This document shows positions 40,103 through 50,596 of a stretch of 64,000 bases of DNA, piece by piece. The stretch covers positions 62,001 through 126,000 of the forward strand of contig DAIDMK010000001.1 in assembly GCA_027449025.1 (NCBI GenBank), written 5' to 3'. Source of the DNA: Lutibacter sp. (GTDB taxonomy: Bacteria; Bacteroidota; Bacteroidia; Flavobacteriales; Flavobacteriaceae). Numbering within the stretch: position 1 is the first letter of the stretch; every line of letters begins with the position of its first letter. The position numbers and the translations under genes were made by a program. The notes under the pieces are model-generated. The model saw only the letters and a program-made list of their open reading frames with translations, did not search any database and was not told where the DNA came from.

Positions 40103-41611
40103 ATGACTTTAGCTTGGATACTTTTTACAATATATTTACTGGGAACTTCCTATTTAGGCTGGATTGGTTATAAAAAAACGGATGGATTTAGCAGTTTTGC
40201 CATAGGAAAAGGAGATATGTCTCCAATTGTTGTGGGAATTACCTTAGCCGCAAGCACTGCTTCAGCAGCAACTTTTATTATAAATCCCGGATTTATTTAT
40301 GTTGATGGATTATCGGCATGGATAAATATGTTTTTAGGTACCTACTCTGGATTTATGATTATGCTTATTATTTTATCATTTAAGTTTAGGTCTATTGGTG
40401 AAAAAATGAAAGCACTAACTATTCCAGATTGGATTGGCAAACGCTATCAATCCAAAGGTTTTTCTTTGTATTTCGCCTTTATTAATTTATTGTCTTTTGC
40501 ATTTGTAGTATTGTTGGTAGGCGGAATTTCTATAGTTATGCAAAAACTGCTTGGTGTAAATAACATAACAGCACTATTAATTACGTTAATATTTGTTACA
40601 GGTTATGTTTTTTTGGGCGGAACTTATGCCCACGTTTATACCAATATGTTTCAAGGAATTTTAATGATTATAGCATCGGTAGCAATCTTATGGACTGGAA
40701 TTGAGCTGATAATGGAAACCCATAATCCCGGATTTTGGGAGCTAATTTCACAGGAAGATGCTAACTTACTAAAACTTATAAATCCTGAAGGGAAATTGTT
40801 TAACGATTTTTTCTCAACCTATATTGCAGGATTATTTATCGGAGCGGCCTTGGTGTGTCAGCCTCATATTTTGACAAAAGCTTTGTATGTAAAAACAAAT
40901 AAGGATGTACGAAATTATATTATTGTAGTTGGTATTGTACTTATGATATTTCTATTGTTGGTTTCTGCTGGTTTCTTTGCGCATGTTGTTGTTGACCCAG
41001 CGCAGTTAATAGATGCTTCAACAGGAGAGTTTAGGCAAGATTTGGTAATGACGGTTTATTTAATGAATGTTTTTCCCGATTGGAGTTTTACATTGGTAAG
41101 CATCGTGATGTTAGCTGCTGCTATGTCAACTTTGGATGGTTTGCTAGTGAGTATTTCCACAATTACAGCCAATGATTTAGTTATCAATTTAATTGATAAA
41201 TTCAGTAAAAATAAAATGCCGGAAGAACAAAAAATGAAATTGGCATTTAGGGCAAGTCATGTGGTACTTGTGGTAATAGCAGTTTTGGTTTTTGTGGTTA
41301 ACATAAATCCGCCGAAATTACTAGGTATTTATGGTCAGGTTGGTGTTTACGGATTGGTTTTGGCAACTTTAGCACCTTTATTGGTTGGTGTTTTGCTAAA
41401 AAATTCTCCTATAAAACTGGTGTGGGCAGCCTCAATTCTTGCTGTAACCATTCACTTTGTTTTATACTTTTTTGGAAATGAATTATTTCCAGACTTTGGG
41501 TTTACGTATGCAAATCCTTCTGTAACAGCCACCCTGTCAATTATTATCGTTATTTTCCCTACTTTAGTAATAGCTTGGTTAATTAACAAAAAAATATTAA
41601 AAAATGAATAA
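40103..41611 (+). CDS. Sodium:solute symporter (SSS) family transporter
   Basis: About 13 TM; GITLAASTASAATFIINPGF, GGTYAHVYTNMFQGILM typical of SSSF. Confidence 0.9.
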   Translation: MTLAWILFTIYLLGTSYLGWIGYKKTDGFSSFAIGKGDMSPIVVGITLAASTASAATFIINPGFIYVDGLSAWINMFLGTYSGFMIMLIILSFKFRSIGEKMKALTIPDWIGKRYQSKGFSLYFAFINLLSFAFVVLLVGGISIVMQKLLGVNNITALLITLIFVTGYVFLGGTYAHVYTNMFQGILMIIASVAILWTGIELIMETHNPGFWELISQEDANLLKLINPEGKLFNDFFSTYIAGLFIGAALVCQPHILTKALYVKTNKDVRNYIIVVGIVLMIFLLLVSAGFFAHVVVDPAQLIDASTGEFRQDLVMTVYLMNVFPDWSFTLVSIVMLAAAMSTLDGLLVSISTITANDLVINLIDKFSKNKMPEEQKMKLAFRASHVVLVVIAVLVFVVNINPPKLLGIYGQVGVYGLVLATLAPLLVGVLLKNSPIKLVWAASILAVTIHFVLYFFGNELFPDFGFTYANPSVTATLSIIIVIFPTLVIAWLINKKILKNE

Positions 41612-42785
41612 AAATGTTCACATTATCGGCGCTTATAACACAAAATTCGGCAATCTTAAAGAAGAAACCATTTATAGTTTGTATGAAGAAGCCGCCAAAG
41701 GCGCCATTAAAGATGCAGGTATTGATATTACGGAAATAGATGCGGTTTTTGTTGGTAATTATAGCGGTGGAAGCTTTAACAATCAGGAACATATTGCGCC
41801 TTATGGCGTAAATATTTTGCCTGAACTTCGCTTTAAGCCAATGTACAGAGCTGAAAATGCTTGTGCTTCGGGCACTTCTGCCGTTCATATGGCCGAAATG
41901 GCCATCAAATCGGGAAAAGCAAAAAAAGTGTTGGTGGTTGGTGTAGAAAAGATGAATTCTTTAGATACTAAAAATACGTCACTTGCCCTTGCAAAAGCCT
42001 CTTACTGGGAAAAAGAAGGTGCTTTGGGCTATACATTTCCTGGTTTATTTGCCGAATATGGAAAAGGATGGATGAGCCATTATGGCTATTCGTTGGAACA
42101 ATTACAAGAATATTTAGCAGAAATAGCGTCAAAAGCATATCATTTTGGAAGTCAGAATCCTTTAGCGCATTTGCAAAAAGCACGCAGTAAAGAAGAACTT
42201 TTAAATTTACCAGAAGAAAAAAATCCAATGATTGCTTATCCATTGCGTTTGCACGATTGTTCGTTGATTTCCGATGGAGCAGCAGCCGTAATTTTATCGG
42301 CGGAAAAAACAAATAATTCAGTAGAAATAGTTACGACAAGTGCGGCGAGTGATTATTTAAATATAGTAGATAGCAAAAGAAATAATTATTTTCTTGACGG
42401 CGCTGCTGAAGCAACAAAAAGAGCTTTTCAACAGGCTAAAATGACGATTGATGATATTCAAATTGCTGAGGTTCACGATTGTTTTACCATTACGGAATTG
42501 TTAATTTATAGCGCTATCGGATTGACAAAAAAAGGGAATGAATTTGAAGCCTTGTTAAATAAAGATGTTTATTTAGGTGGAAGATGTGTTGTAAACCCAT
42601 CAGGTGGATTAAAATCAAAAGGGCATCCAGTTGGTGCAACGGGTGTTTCTATGCACGCATTGTTGCACAAACAACTTACAAACAATGCCATTGGCGTGCA
42701 GGTAAATAATGCCAATGCAGCTTTGGTGTTAAATATTGGGGGCTCAGGAGCAACAAATATGGTTTCAATTTTAAAACGCAGTTAA
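41604..42785 (+). CDS. SCP2-type thiolase / acetyl-CoA acetyltransferase family
   Basis: ENACASGTSAVHMA, EVHDCFTITEL, NPSGGLKSKGHPVGATG. Confidence 0.88.
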   Translation: MNKNVHIIGAYNTKFGNLKEETIYSLYEEAAKGAIKDAGIDITEIDAVFVGNYSGGSFNNQEHIAPYGVNILPELRFKPMYRAENACASGTSAVHMAEMAIKSGKAKKVLVVGVEKMNSLDTKNTSLALAKASYWEKEGALGYTFPGLFAEYGKGWMSHYGYSLEQLQEYLAEIASKAYHFGSQNPLAHLQKARSKEELLNLPEEKNPMIAYPLRLHDCSLISDGAAAVILSAEKTNNSVEIVTTSAASDYLNIVDSKRNNYFLDGAAEATKRAFQQAKMTIDDIQIAEVHDCFTITELLIYSAIGLTKKGNEFEALLNKDVYLGGRCVVNPSGGLKSKGHPVGATGVSMHALLHKQLTNNAIGVQVNNANAALVLNIGGSGATNMVSILKRS

Positions 42786-42805
42786 TAAAACTACAAAACA
42801 GAAAT

Positions 42806-43792
42806 ATGAGAAATGCGAAAATAATAGGCTCGGGAATGTATGTGCCAAAAAAGGTGATTCCCAACAGTTATTTCAATGAAATTTTGCAGGAAGACGTTGA
42901 CACTTGGTTGCGCGAGAATGTACAAATTTATGAAAGACGTTGGTGTGCTGATGATGAATCTACGGCCGATTTATGTGTAAATGCAGCAAAAGAAATATTA
43001 AAAAATGCCAAGGTAAAAGTTGAAGATTTGGATTTAATAATTATATCGACGGATACGCCTGAATATATTTCACCTTCTACTGCATCCGTGGTGCAAGACC
43101 GATTGGGAGCGGTAAATGCGGGGACTTTTGATTTAAATTCAGCTTGCTCAGGCTTTGTGACTGCATTGGATGTGGCGGCGAAATATATTCAGGCTGATGA
43201 AAATTATAAATATATTTTGGTGTTAGGAGCTTATGCCATGTCGAAACACTTGAATAAAACGGATAAAAAAACGGTTACCTTGTTTGCTGATGGTGCTTCG
43301 GGTGTCATTTTAAAATCAGATAAAAGCGGTGCCGGAATGTTGGCATCACAATTAAAAACGAAAGGAGAATACAGCAGTTGGATGGGGATTTACGGTGGTG
43401 GAACACACAGTCCAACAACGGAAGCAAGTCTTAAAAATGGCGATCATCGATTAAAATTCGTTAAAAAATTCCCGAAGGAACTGAATTCTGTCATTTGGAG
43501 CAACATGATTATAGATTTGTGTAAGCGCATAAATCTAACCCCACACAATATTGATCATTATTTTATTACGCAAATAAATATAAACAGCATCAAAGAAACT
43601 TTGGACATTTTAGGTGTTGGAATGGATAAAACAACCACCATTATGCACAATTACGGCTATACGGGATCGGCTTGCATTCCAATGGCTTACCACGAAGCTA
43701 TTCAAAAAAATAAAATTAAAGAAGGCGATACGGTATTATTTATAGGTTCTGGGGGCGGATTGGCTTTTGCAGGCACAATTTTTAAATTATAA
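42806..43792 (+). CDS. FabH/KAS III-like thiolase-fold protein with substituted catalytic His and Asn
   Basis: DLNSACSGFVTALDVA active Cys; C-terminal region aligns to FabH, but PHQAN is ITQIN and GNTSAAS is GYTGSAC. Confidence 0.85.
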   Translation: MRNAKIIGSGMYVPKKVIPNSYFNEILQEDVDTWLRENVQIYERRWCADDESTADLCVNAAKEILKNAKVKVEDLDLIIISTDTPEYISPSTASVVQDRLGAVNAGTFDLNSACSGFVTALDVAAKYIQADENYKYILVLGAYAMSKHLNKTDKKTVTLFADGASGVILKSDKSGAGMLASQLKTKGEYSSWMGIYGGGTHSPTTEASLKNGDHRLKFVKKFPKELNSVIWSNMIIDLCKRINLTPHNIDHYFITQININSIKETLDILGVGMDKTTTIMHNYGYTGSACIPMAYHEAIQKNKIKEGDTVLFIGSGGGLAFAGTIFKL

Positions 43793-43799
43793 ATTAATA

Positions 43800-45305
43800 A
43801 TGGAAGTTTGGCAACAGGATTGGATGGCAAAGTGGGCGGTTTATTCGCCTCATAAAATTGCTTTAAAGGAATATGAAACTGGAAGTACACTAAGCTATTT
43901 ACAGTTGAATTTGTTAGGCAATAAATTGTCATTTTACCTAACCGAACAACTGAATTTGATAAAAGGTGATCGTATTGCATTTGTTGCCGAAAATTGTTTG
44001 GAATATTTGTTGTTTTTTGTGGCTGCACAAAAAACAGGTATTATTTTAGTTCCTTTAAATTATCGATTAACCACAACCGAATTAAATCATTTAATAGAAC
44101 TTTCAGATCCAAAATTTCTTGTACACGATACTATTTACAAGGAAAAAGTTTCTCAAACGGCATTTTCAAAAAACAAATTGGGCAAAGTTTTTGAAATTAC
44201 CGATTTTTCTAAAATTCTAAATAATCTTGAGAGTAAAAAATACAAGACCGACTTTCCCATTAATATGGTTGATGAAAATCATCCAATTTTTATCTTATTT
44301 ACTTCTGGAACAACGGGAAATCCAAAAGGAGCCTTATACACGCATAAAATGTTGTTTTGGAACAGCATAAACACAGCAATTAGTTTGGTTATCAATACCA
44401 ATACAAAAACCATTAATTGCATGCCGCCTTTTCACACCGGAGGTTGGAATGTATTGGTAACTCCTGTGCTTCACCATGGTGGAAGTTTGGTTATTATCAA
44501 ATCATTTTGTGCTAAAACAATTTTAAATTTAATTGAAGAAGAGCGATTTACTTTGTTTATGGGGGTTCCAACGATGTTAAAAATGATGTCGGAAGAGCCT
44601 TCATTTAAAACAACCGATTTTTCGAGTTTAATGTATTTTATTGTTGGGGGCGAAGCGATGCCAATTCCGTTAATTGAAGCATGGAAAAAGCAAGGTGTTT
44701 TAATTCGTCAAGGTTATGGTTTAACGGAAGTTGGCCCTAATTTAACCTCTTTGCACCAAGATGATGCCATCAGAAAAATAGGATCTATTGGTCGTCCAAA
44801 TTTTTATGTACAAACAAAAATTGTTGATGAAAATGGTATTGAGGTCGGGAAAAATCAGAAGGGAGAATTGTTGTTAAAAGGACCAATGGTTTCACCAGGA
44901 TATTGGAAAAATAAGCAAGCTACCGAAGAATCTTTAAAAGATGGATGGTTTTATACCGGCGATGTGGTTATTAGCGATGAAGACGATTATTTGTTTGTGG
45001 TAGACCGCATAAAAAACATGTATATCTCGGGTGCCGAAAATGTTTATCCGGCAGAAATTGAACGCGTACTTCAAAATCATCCAGGTGTTATAGAGGTTGC
45101 TGTGATTAGCGTGCCTCATGAAAAATGGGGTGAAGTAGGAAAAGCATTTATTGTGACAGCTGAAAAATCGCTTACCGAAAAAGAAATATTGGACTATTGT
45201 CAGTTGAAATTGGCAAAATATAAAATTCCAAAATATATTGAATTTCTTAAAGAGATTCCGAAAAATGATACAGGGAAAATAGATAGAAAATTATTAAAAA
45301 AATAA
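43800..45305 (+). CDS. Acyl-CoA synthetase (AMP-forming)
   Basis: FTSGTTGNPKGALYTHK, GWFYTGDVV, PKNDTGKIDRKLL; ATG at 43800 preferred over the upstream start. Confidence 0.92.
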   Translation: MEVWQQDWMAKWAVYSPHKIALKEYETGSTLSYLQLNLLGNKLSFYLTEQLNLIKGDRIAFVAENCLEYLLFFVAAQKTGIILVPLNYRLTTTELNHLIELSDPKFLVHDTIYKEKVSQTAFSKNKLGKVFEITDFSKILNNLESKKYKTDFPINMVDENHPIFILFTSGTTGNPKGALYTHKMLFWNSINTAISLVINTNTKTINCMPPFHTGGWNVLVTPVLHHGGSLVIIKSFCAKTILNLIEEERFTLFMGVPTMLKMMSEEPSFKTTDFSSLMYFIVGGEAMPIPLIEAWKKQGVLIRQGYGLTEVGPNLTSLHQDDAIRKIGSIGRPNFYVQTKIVDENGIEVGKNQKGELLLKGPMVSPGYWKNKQATEESLKDGWFYTGDVVISDEDDYLFVVDRIKNMYISGAENVYPAEIERVLQNHPGVIEVAVISVPHEKWGEVGKAFIVTAEKSLTEKEILDYCQLKLAKYKIPKYIEFLKEIPKNDTGKIDRKLLKK

Positions 45306-46100
45306 ATGATGAACATAAAAAACAAAGTTGCAGTAATTACAGGAGGCGCCAGTGGAATTGGAGCAGGTGTAGCCATAGAATTGGCTAAATTGGGGGTGAA
45401 AGTTGTTCTTGGAGACATGAATGAAGAAGGCCTTAATGCCAAAGTTGCAGAAATTAGAAAAAATGGAGGAGAGGCCATTGCCGTGAAAACAAACGTTAGT
45501 CAAGAAGCTGATGTCATTAAATTAATGGATACCGCAATAGATACTTATGGTGCCATAAATATTGTAGTGCCTTCCGCAGGAATATTTAGGGATGCATTTA
45601 TGGTAAACCCAGATCGAGAAACGGGAAAAGTATTTAAATCAATGAGTACTTCTCAATTTATGGATGTGATTAATGTAAATTTATTGGGAACATTTTTGAC
45701 TATCCGAGAAGCGTCCATCAGAATGATTGATAACAAGTGCGAAGGGGTGATTTTTACCATTTCTTCCATAAATAAAGAAGGACAATTGGGACAGTTAAAT
45801 TATAGTTCAACAAAAGCTTCAGTAGCTTTATGGCCAAAAATATTGTCCGGTGAGTTTCATGCAAAAAATATTAAGGGAATTCGCGTTGTTGGGATCGCTC
45901 CGGGTTATGTGGAAACACCATTATTATTAGGAATGAGGCCCGAAGTATTGGAGAGTATTGTTAAAGATGTAACCATTGGGAGATTGGTTAAGATTGATGA
46001 AATAGTAAACGCTTTAATTTTTGCGATTCAAAATGATGCGGTTACTGGTACAACGCTTGAAATTACCGGGGGCGTTATTTCACGAGGGCTGGTAAAATAA
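45306..46100 (+). CDS. Short-chain dehydrogenase/reductase
   Basis: VAVITGGASGIGAG; Ser-Tyr-Lys catalytic motif (NYSSTKAS). Confidence 0.92.
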   Translation: MMNIKNKVAVITGGASGIGAGVAIELAKLGVKVVLGDMNEEGLNAKVAEIRKNGGEAIAVKTNVSQEADVIKLMDTAIDTYGAINIVVPSAGIFRDAFMVNPDRETGKVFKSMSTSQFMDVINVNLLGTFLTIREASIRMIDNKCEGVIFTISSINKEGQLGQLNYSSTKASVALWPKILSGEFHAKNIKGIRVVGIAPGYVETPLLLGMRPEVLESIVKDVTIGRLVKIDEIVNALIFAIQNDAVTGTTLEITGGVISRGLVK

Positions 46101-46130
46101 ATGATTTCCGTTTTTTAAATTGAAATAAAA

Positions 46131-47096
46131 ATGATTAAAAAAGTTCAAAACATAATTGGGTTATTTTTGTTGTTGACAAGTTTTCAGCTCATTTCCCAAA
46201 ATAATTTGGTCGAAATCACCGACTTTGGGGCCAACAAAGGGAATTTGGAAATGTATGTTTATAAGCCGATAAATAACGATATGGGAGTGCCGTTAGTGGT
46301 AGTTTTGCACGGATGCGTTCAAACAGCAAATGAAATTGCAGAACAAAGTGGGTGGAATAATTTAGCGGATTCTAATAATTTTATGGTTTTGTATCCGCAG
46401 CAAAAAGTGGAGAATAATTTGAATAGATGTTTTAATTGGTATGAAAATGCGGATATTTCAAAGAATAATGGTGAATCTGACACCATAAGAGAAATGATAC
46501 AATATGCTATTGAAAATTTTGATATTGATCCTACAAAAATTTTCGTTTCGGGTATGTCCGCTGGCGGGGCAATGGCCAATGTGCTCTTGGCGAATTATCC
46601 GAATTTATTTGATTCAGGAGCTGTTTTATCAGGAATTCCATTTAAAGCAGCGAATGACATAACAACTGCATATGTGGCGATGCAAGGAAAAATCGAAAAA
46701 ACGAACGAAGAATGGGTGGCTTCAATAGGCAATAATAATCTGAATTATAAAGGGGAATATCCGAAAATCGTTATTTTTCATGGTACTGATGATCCGTTTG
46801 TGAATATAAAAAATGCCGAAATAATTGAAATGCAATGGAAAGGAATCCATAAAATAGCCACCGAACCAACAATAGTTCAAGAATTTAATGGAAATAGTGA
46901 TATTACCCAAACCACCTACTTCAAAAATAATTGTCCGGTTATTGAAAAATACGAAATTAACAATTTAGGCCACGCGATGGCAGTTGATCCTGGTACAGAA
47001 AAACAGCAGGGTGGAAATGTGGCCAAATTTACAGTGGATAAAAACTTTCATACCACTTATTGGGCAGCCAAATTTTTCGGCTTGATAAATGATTAG
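46131..47096 (+). CDS. Secreted PHB-depolymerase-family esterase
   Basis: Signal peptide; VVLHGCVQTANEIAEQSGWN, GMSAGGAMANVLLANYP lipase box. Confidence 0.87.
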   Translation: MIKKVQNIIGLFLLLTSFQLISQNNLVEITDFGANKGNLEMYVYKPINNDMGVPLVVVLHGCVQTANEIAEQSGWNNLADSNNFMVLYPQQKVENNLNRCFNWYENADISKNNGESDTIREMIQYAIENFDIDPTKIFVSGMSAGGAMANVLLANYPNLFDSGAVLSGIPFKAANDITTAYVAMQGKIEKTNEEWVASIGNNNLNYKGEYPKIVIFHGTDDPFVNIKNAEIIEMQWKGIHKIATEPTIVQEFNGNSDITQTTYFKNNCPVIEKYEINNLGHAMAVDPGTEKQQGGNVAKFTVDKNFHTTYWAAKFFGLIND

Positions 47097-47153
47097 TTTA
47101 TTTTGAAGTTTTATAAATTGTTAAGTATTGAAAAGGTTGAGAAATACACTATT

Positions 47154-48188
47154 TTAAAACTTTATAAAAAGTTTTTTTGTTGATTCACGTTCAACCAGTT
47201 TCGATTTAACAACTTCGGTTTTAACGTCATCAAACTCAATTTTTCCTTCTAATTTATTTATCAATCTTGTTGCTGCAATTTCACCTGTTGTATGGGCAAA
47301 ACGATTTACGCTGGTTAGTGGCGGTGAGCTGTAACGAGATAAAATACCATTAGTAAGTCCAACAATTGAGACGTCTTCCGGAATTCTGATGACTCTTTTG
47401 TTTAATACTTGTGTGGTTATTGCACTAGAAATCTCATCTGCTGTAAAAAAACCATCTACCTGATGTTTATCTAACATTTTGTGGATTTTCTCTTTAAGAC
47501 CCTCTTCACAATCTTGCCTTATAATTAAACTTTTAACCGGGTTGACATTATGTTTTTCAAGTGCTTTTAAATAGCCTTCAAGGCTAAATTCGCCTAGATT
47601 CTGCCCTTCTGAAGTTGAAACATACGCAATTTTTTCACAAGATGATTTCATTAAAAAACGGGTGGCTTTATAGGCACTTTTCACTAAATCTGTAACTACT
47701 TTATCACAATTTATTTCTTGGGGAACACGGTCATACAAAACAATCGGCGTACCTTCTTCCAAAATATCATGAAAATGGTCAAAATTTCCAATTTTTAAAG
47801 TTTCTTCTGAAATACAGGCAATAAAACCATCAATAGTGCCATTAGAAAGCATTTCCATGGTATCAACTTCTTTTTTATAGGATTCATTTGTGATGCAGGT
47901 AATGATGTTGTAGCCTTTTTCTGCGGCCACTTTTTCAATACCGCGAAGCACTCTGGCAAAATAATAATTTAAAATATTTGGGATAATGATACCTATGGTT
48001 CTTGTTTTTTTATTTTGCAGGCTTAATGCCAATGTGTTGGGCTTGTATTTGTGTAATTTGGCATATTCCTGAATTCTTTTTTTGGTTTCGTCACTAATTT
48101 CATAGCTGTCGTTTAACGCTTTTGATACCGTTGAAATAGAAACCTGCAAAGCCAATGCAATTTGTTTTATGGTGATTCTTTTATTCAT
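47154..48188 (-). CDS. LacI family transcriptional regulator
   Basis: ITIKQIALALQVSISTVSKALNDSYEISDETKKRIQEYA HTH plus periplasmic-binding-like domain. Confidence 0.95.
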   Translation of the reverse strand: MNKRITIKQIALALQVSISTVSKALNDSYEISDETKKRIQEYAKLHKYKPNTLALSLQNKKTRTIGIIIPNILNYYFARVLRGIEKVAAEKGYNIITCITNESYKKEVDTMEMLSNGTIDGFIACISEETLKIGNFDHFHDILEEGTPIVLYDRVPQEINCDKVVTDLVKSAYKATRFLMKSSCEKIAYVSTSEGQNLGEFSLEGYLKALEKHNVNPVKSLIIRQDCEEGLKEKIHKMLDKHQVDGFFTADEISSAITTQVLNKRVIRIPEDVSIVGLTNGILSRYSSPPLTSVNRFAHTTGEIAATRLINKLEGKIEFDDVKTEVVKSKLVERESTKKLFIKF

Positions 48189-50572
48189 TTTATTGGTGAA
48201 ATTGTTAATTTTGTTGAAACTTTTTTAATTTCTTCTTCATTCATTTTCATTTTTCTAAATTCGCCTTTATTATACATTTCAGCCTGGTCTTTATAATGTT
48301 TACTGAATGGGTTTCCTGATTGTCCCGTCGGTAATATACTAATGCTGTTTTCAATATCGGAGAAATCAATGATTCTTCTGGTTGAAGGCCCTGCGATTAC
48401 CTTATATAATCCAGTGTTATTATAGTCAAAGCTCTGATTGTTAATAACTTCTCTTGCGCCATTTATTGGAAAAGGCCCCACATTAAAGTAGCTTTTTAAG
48501 GCAGCCACATTGCCAAGTGGATGTTTGTGCTCTAAGGTATGAACTTTTTCCCAATTCCATCCTTTTATGTCATTTCGAAGTTGATTTTCTAAAAAAGCAA
48601 CAGCTTCAACCATCGATTTAGATAGGATTTCTTTTCTGGTTTCGATTTTGTTTTTGGTGTTAATATTGTCCCACCAAATTGAACTATCCTTTTTAATTTG
48701 GTCAGCAATCACTCTTTTGGATAAATGGGTGGCTAAAAATTGGTCAAATAATTTTTCTCCTAATTCATCTTCAAAAGTGTTTTTTAAATACAGATAAATC
48801 CATTTGTTATAAATGGTTGGTGCAACTTGGTCAATCGTATTTGAACCATCCCAAAGCTGAAGCACATCAATGGCTTTTTGTTCACTTTTGGAAAAAGAAT
48901 TGTAGTCCATATTTTTGGCAAATTCTTTTATGATGGTTGGAGCTACAGAAGAGGTTACATCATTAATCATAGCCGACATAGATTCCTTGTTCCAGTTATT
49001 TTTTGGCTCTAACAATTGCACAATACGTTTTGCCCGGTCTTCTGATAAATAATAGCCGGGATACAACATTCCTGCAATGGAATCGGGTTGGTTATTAGCG
49101 GAATACACATAATTCCAAGTCGGATTTTCTGCCATTGGATTTTCGCTAAAATCCAAATATTCAATAGGGTCATCATAACCGGAAGCACCATTTAAAATAA
49201 ATTTTGTATTTACATTTGGATTGTGTTTGTATAATTTACCTGATGCCCACCAGGCGACATTTCCTTTAGCATCGCCGTACATAATATTCAATCCGGGCGC
49301 GTGAATCATAGAGGCTCCTTTTTTAACATCTTTCATCTCTGTTGCCCTTGAAATGGTGTAAAGCGCATCTAAAACTTCACCATCAAATTTGGTGTAAATC
49401 CAAGACATCGCAATGGGCTCAGATTGCGTAATTGTTTCAATAGCATCGTTCATAATTGGACCATGACGTGAATTTCTAACGGTGATGGTCACATCCTCAG
49501 CATCTTTTACTTTTATGGTTTTAGTTGTTGTCTTATAAGTTTCAAATCCGTTTGGTGTTTTATATTTTGTTGAATCTGAAGGGTCATTTTCTTCTTTATA
49601 AAAATCAATATCATCATTTTCAAACATGGTTAATCCGTAAGCATAATTTCTGTTATGTCCCAATAAAGGAAAGGGAACACCTGCCAAATGATAGCCATAC
49701 ATTTCATAATCTGGTGTAACAATATGTGCTTCATACCAAACTGCTGGTTGTGAATAGGCAATATGCGGATCGTTTGCAAAAATCACTTTTCCTGTACTGG
49801 TTTTGTTTGGTGAAACTACCCAGCTGTTGCTGCCAATAAATGCAGGAACGGGCGATTTTTCCATAAGCGCATTTACGCTTGAAACCATCGCTGTAAAATT
49901 ATCTAGCGTAGATTTTGAATTTTTTATGATTGTGGTATTCGGACTATAATTGATGTTCAGTTCCTTCAAATAGTCATCACCTAATTTATCTTTGATAACG
50001 CTTAACAACGGATCCGTTTTTTGAGCCATCGCAAAACTGAATGACATGTAGCCCAAAATATTGTAGATGTCCTTAAGTTGATATTGCTCTTTTTCAATGC
50101 CGACCAAAGTAAATTCAATAGGCGTTGGGCCGTTTTCAATAAACTGGTTTACGCCGTTTAAATAAGCAGTTGCCAATTTATAGACTTCACTATTTGTATC
50201 CAATTTTTCAATTGATTTTTTTGAAGTTTCTTCAATGCCCAAACTCGCAAAAAATTGATCGGTTTTAAGCATATCTTTTCCAAAAATTTCCGACAATCTG
50301 CCCGGCGCAATTCTTCGCATTAATTCCATTTGCCAAAGTCGGTCTTGTGCATGAACGTAGCCTAGAGCCGTTGTGGCATCATATTGGTTTTCTGCGTAAA
50401 TATGCGGAATTCCGTAATCATCAAAATACACAGAAGTCTCATTTTCAATTCCAAACAAAGTGATATTGCCCGAATAGTCAGGTTTTAGACTATTAAAATA
50501 CACCCAACCTCCAGCTAAAATTAGGATGATTAGGATTGCAATGATGAGTAATATTTTTTTAAGAAGGCGCAT
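48185..50572 (-). CDS. Penicillin acylase family (Ntn-hydrolase) protein
   Basis: N-terminal anchor; GSNSWVVSPNKTSTGKVIFANDPH nucleophile-Ser region. Confidence 0.93.
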   Translation of the reverse strand: MRLLKKILLIIAILIILILAGGWVYFNSLKPDYSGNITLFGIENETSVYFDDYGIPHIYAENQYDATTALGYVHAQDRLWQMELMRRIAPGRLSEIFGKDMLKTDQFFASLGIEETSKKSIEKLDTNSEVYKLATAYLNGVNQFIENGPTPIEFTLVGIEKEQYQLKDIYNILGYMSFSFAMAQKTDPLLSVIKDKLGDDYLKELNINYSPNTTIIKNSKSTLDNFTAMVSSVNALMEKSPVPAFIGSNSWVVSPNKTSTGKVIFANDPHIAYSQPAVWYEAHIVTPDYEMYGYHLAGVPFPLLGHNRNYAYGLTMFENDDIDFYKEENDPSDSTKYKTPNGFETYKTTTKTIKVKDAEDVTITVRNSRHGPIMNDAIETITQSEPIAMSWIYTKFDGEVLDALYTISRATEMKDVKKGASMIHAPGLNIMYGDAKGNVAWWASGKLYKHNPNVNTKFILNGASGYDDPIEYLDFSENPMAENPTWNYVYSANNQPDSIAGMLYPGYYLSEDRAKRIVQLLEPKNNWNKESMSAMINDVTSSVAPTIIKEFAKNMDYNSFSKSEQKAIDVLQLWDGSNTIDQVAPTIYNKWIYLYLKNTFEDELGEKLFDQFLATHLSKRVIADQIKKDSSIWWDNINTKNKIETRKEILSKSMVEAVAFLENQLRNDIKGWNWEKVHTLEHKHPLGNVAALKSYFNVGPFPINGAREVINNQSFDYNNTGLYKVIAGPSTRRIIDFSDIENSISILPTGQSGNPFSKHYKDQAEMYNKGEFRKMKMNEEEIKKVSTKLTISPIK

Positions 50573-50596
50573 TGTTAAAAATAGTTTACATTACTT

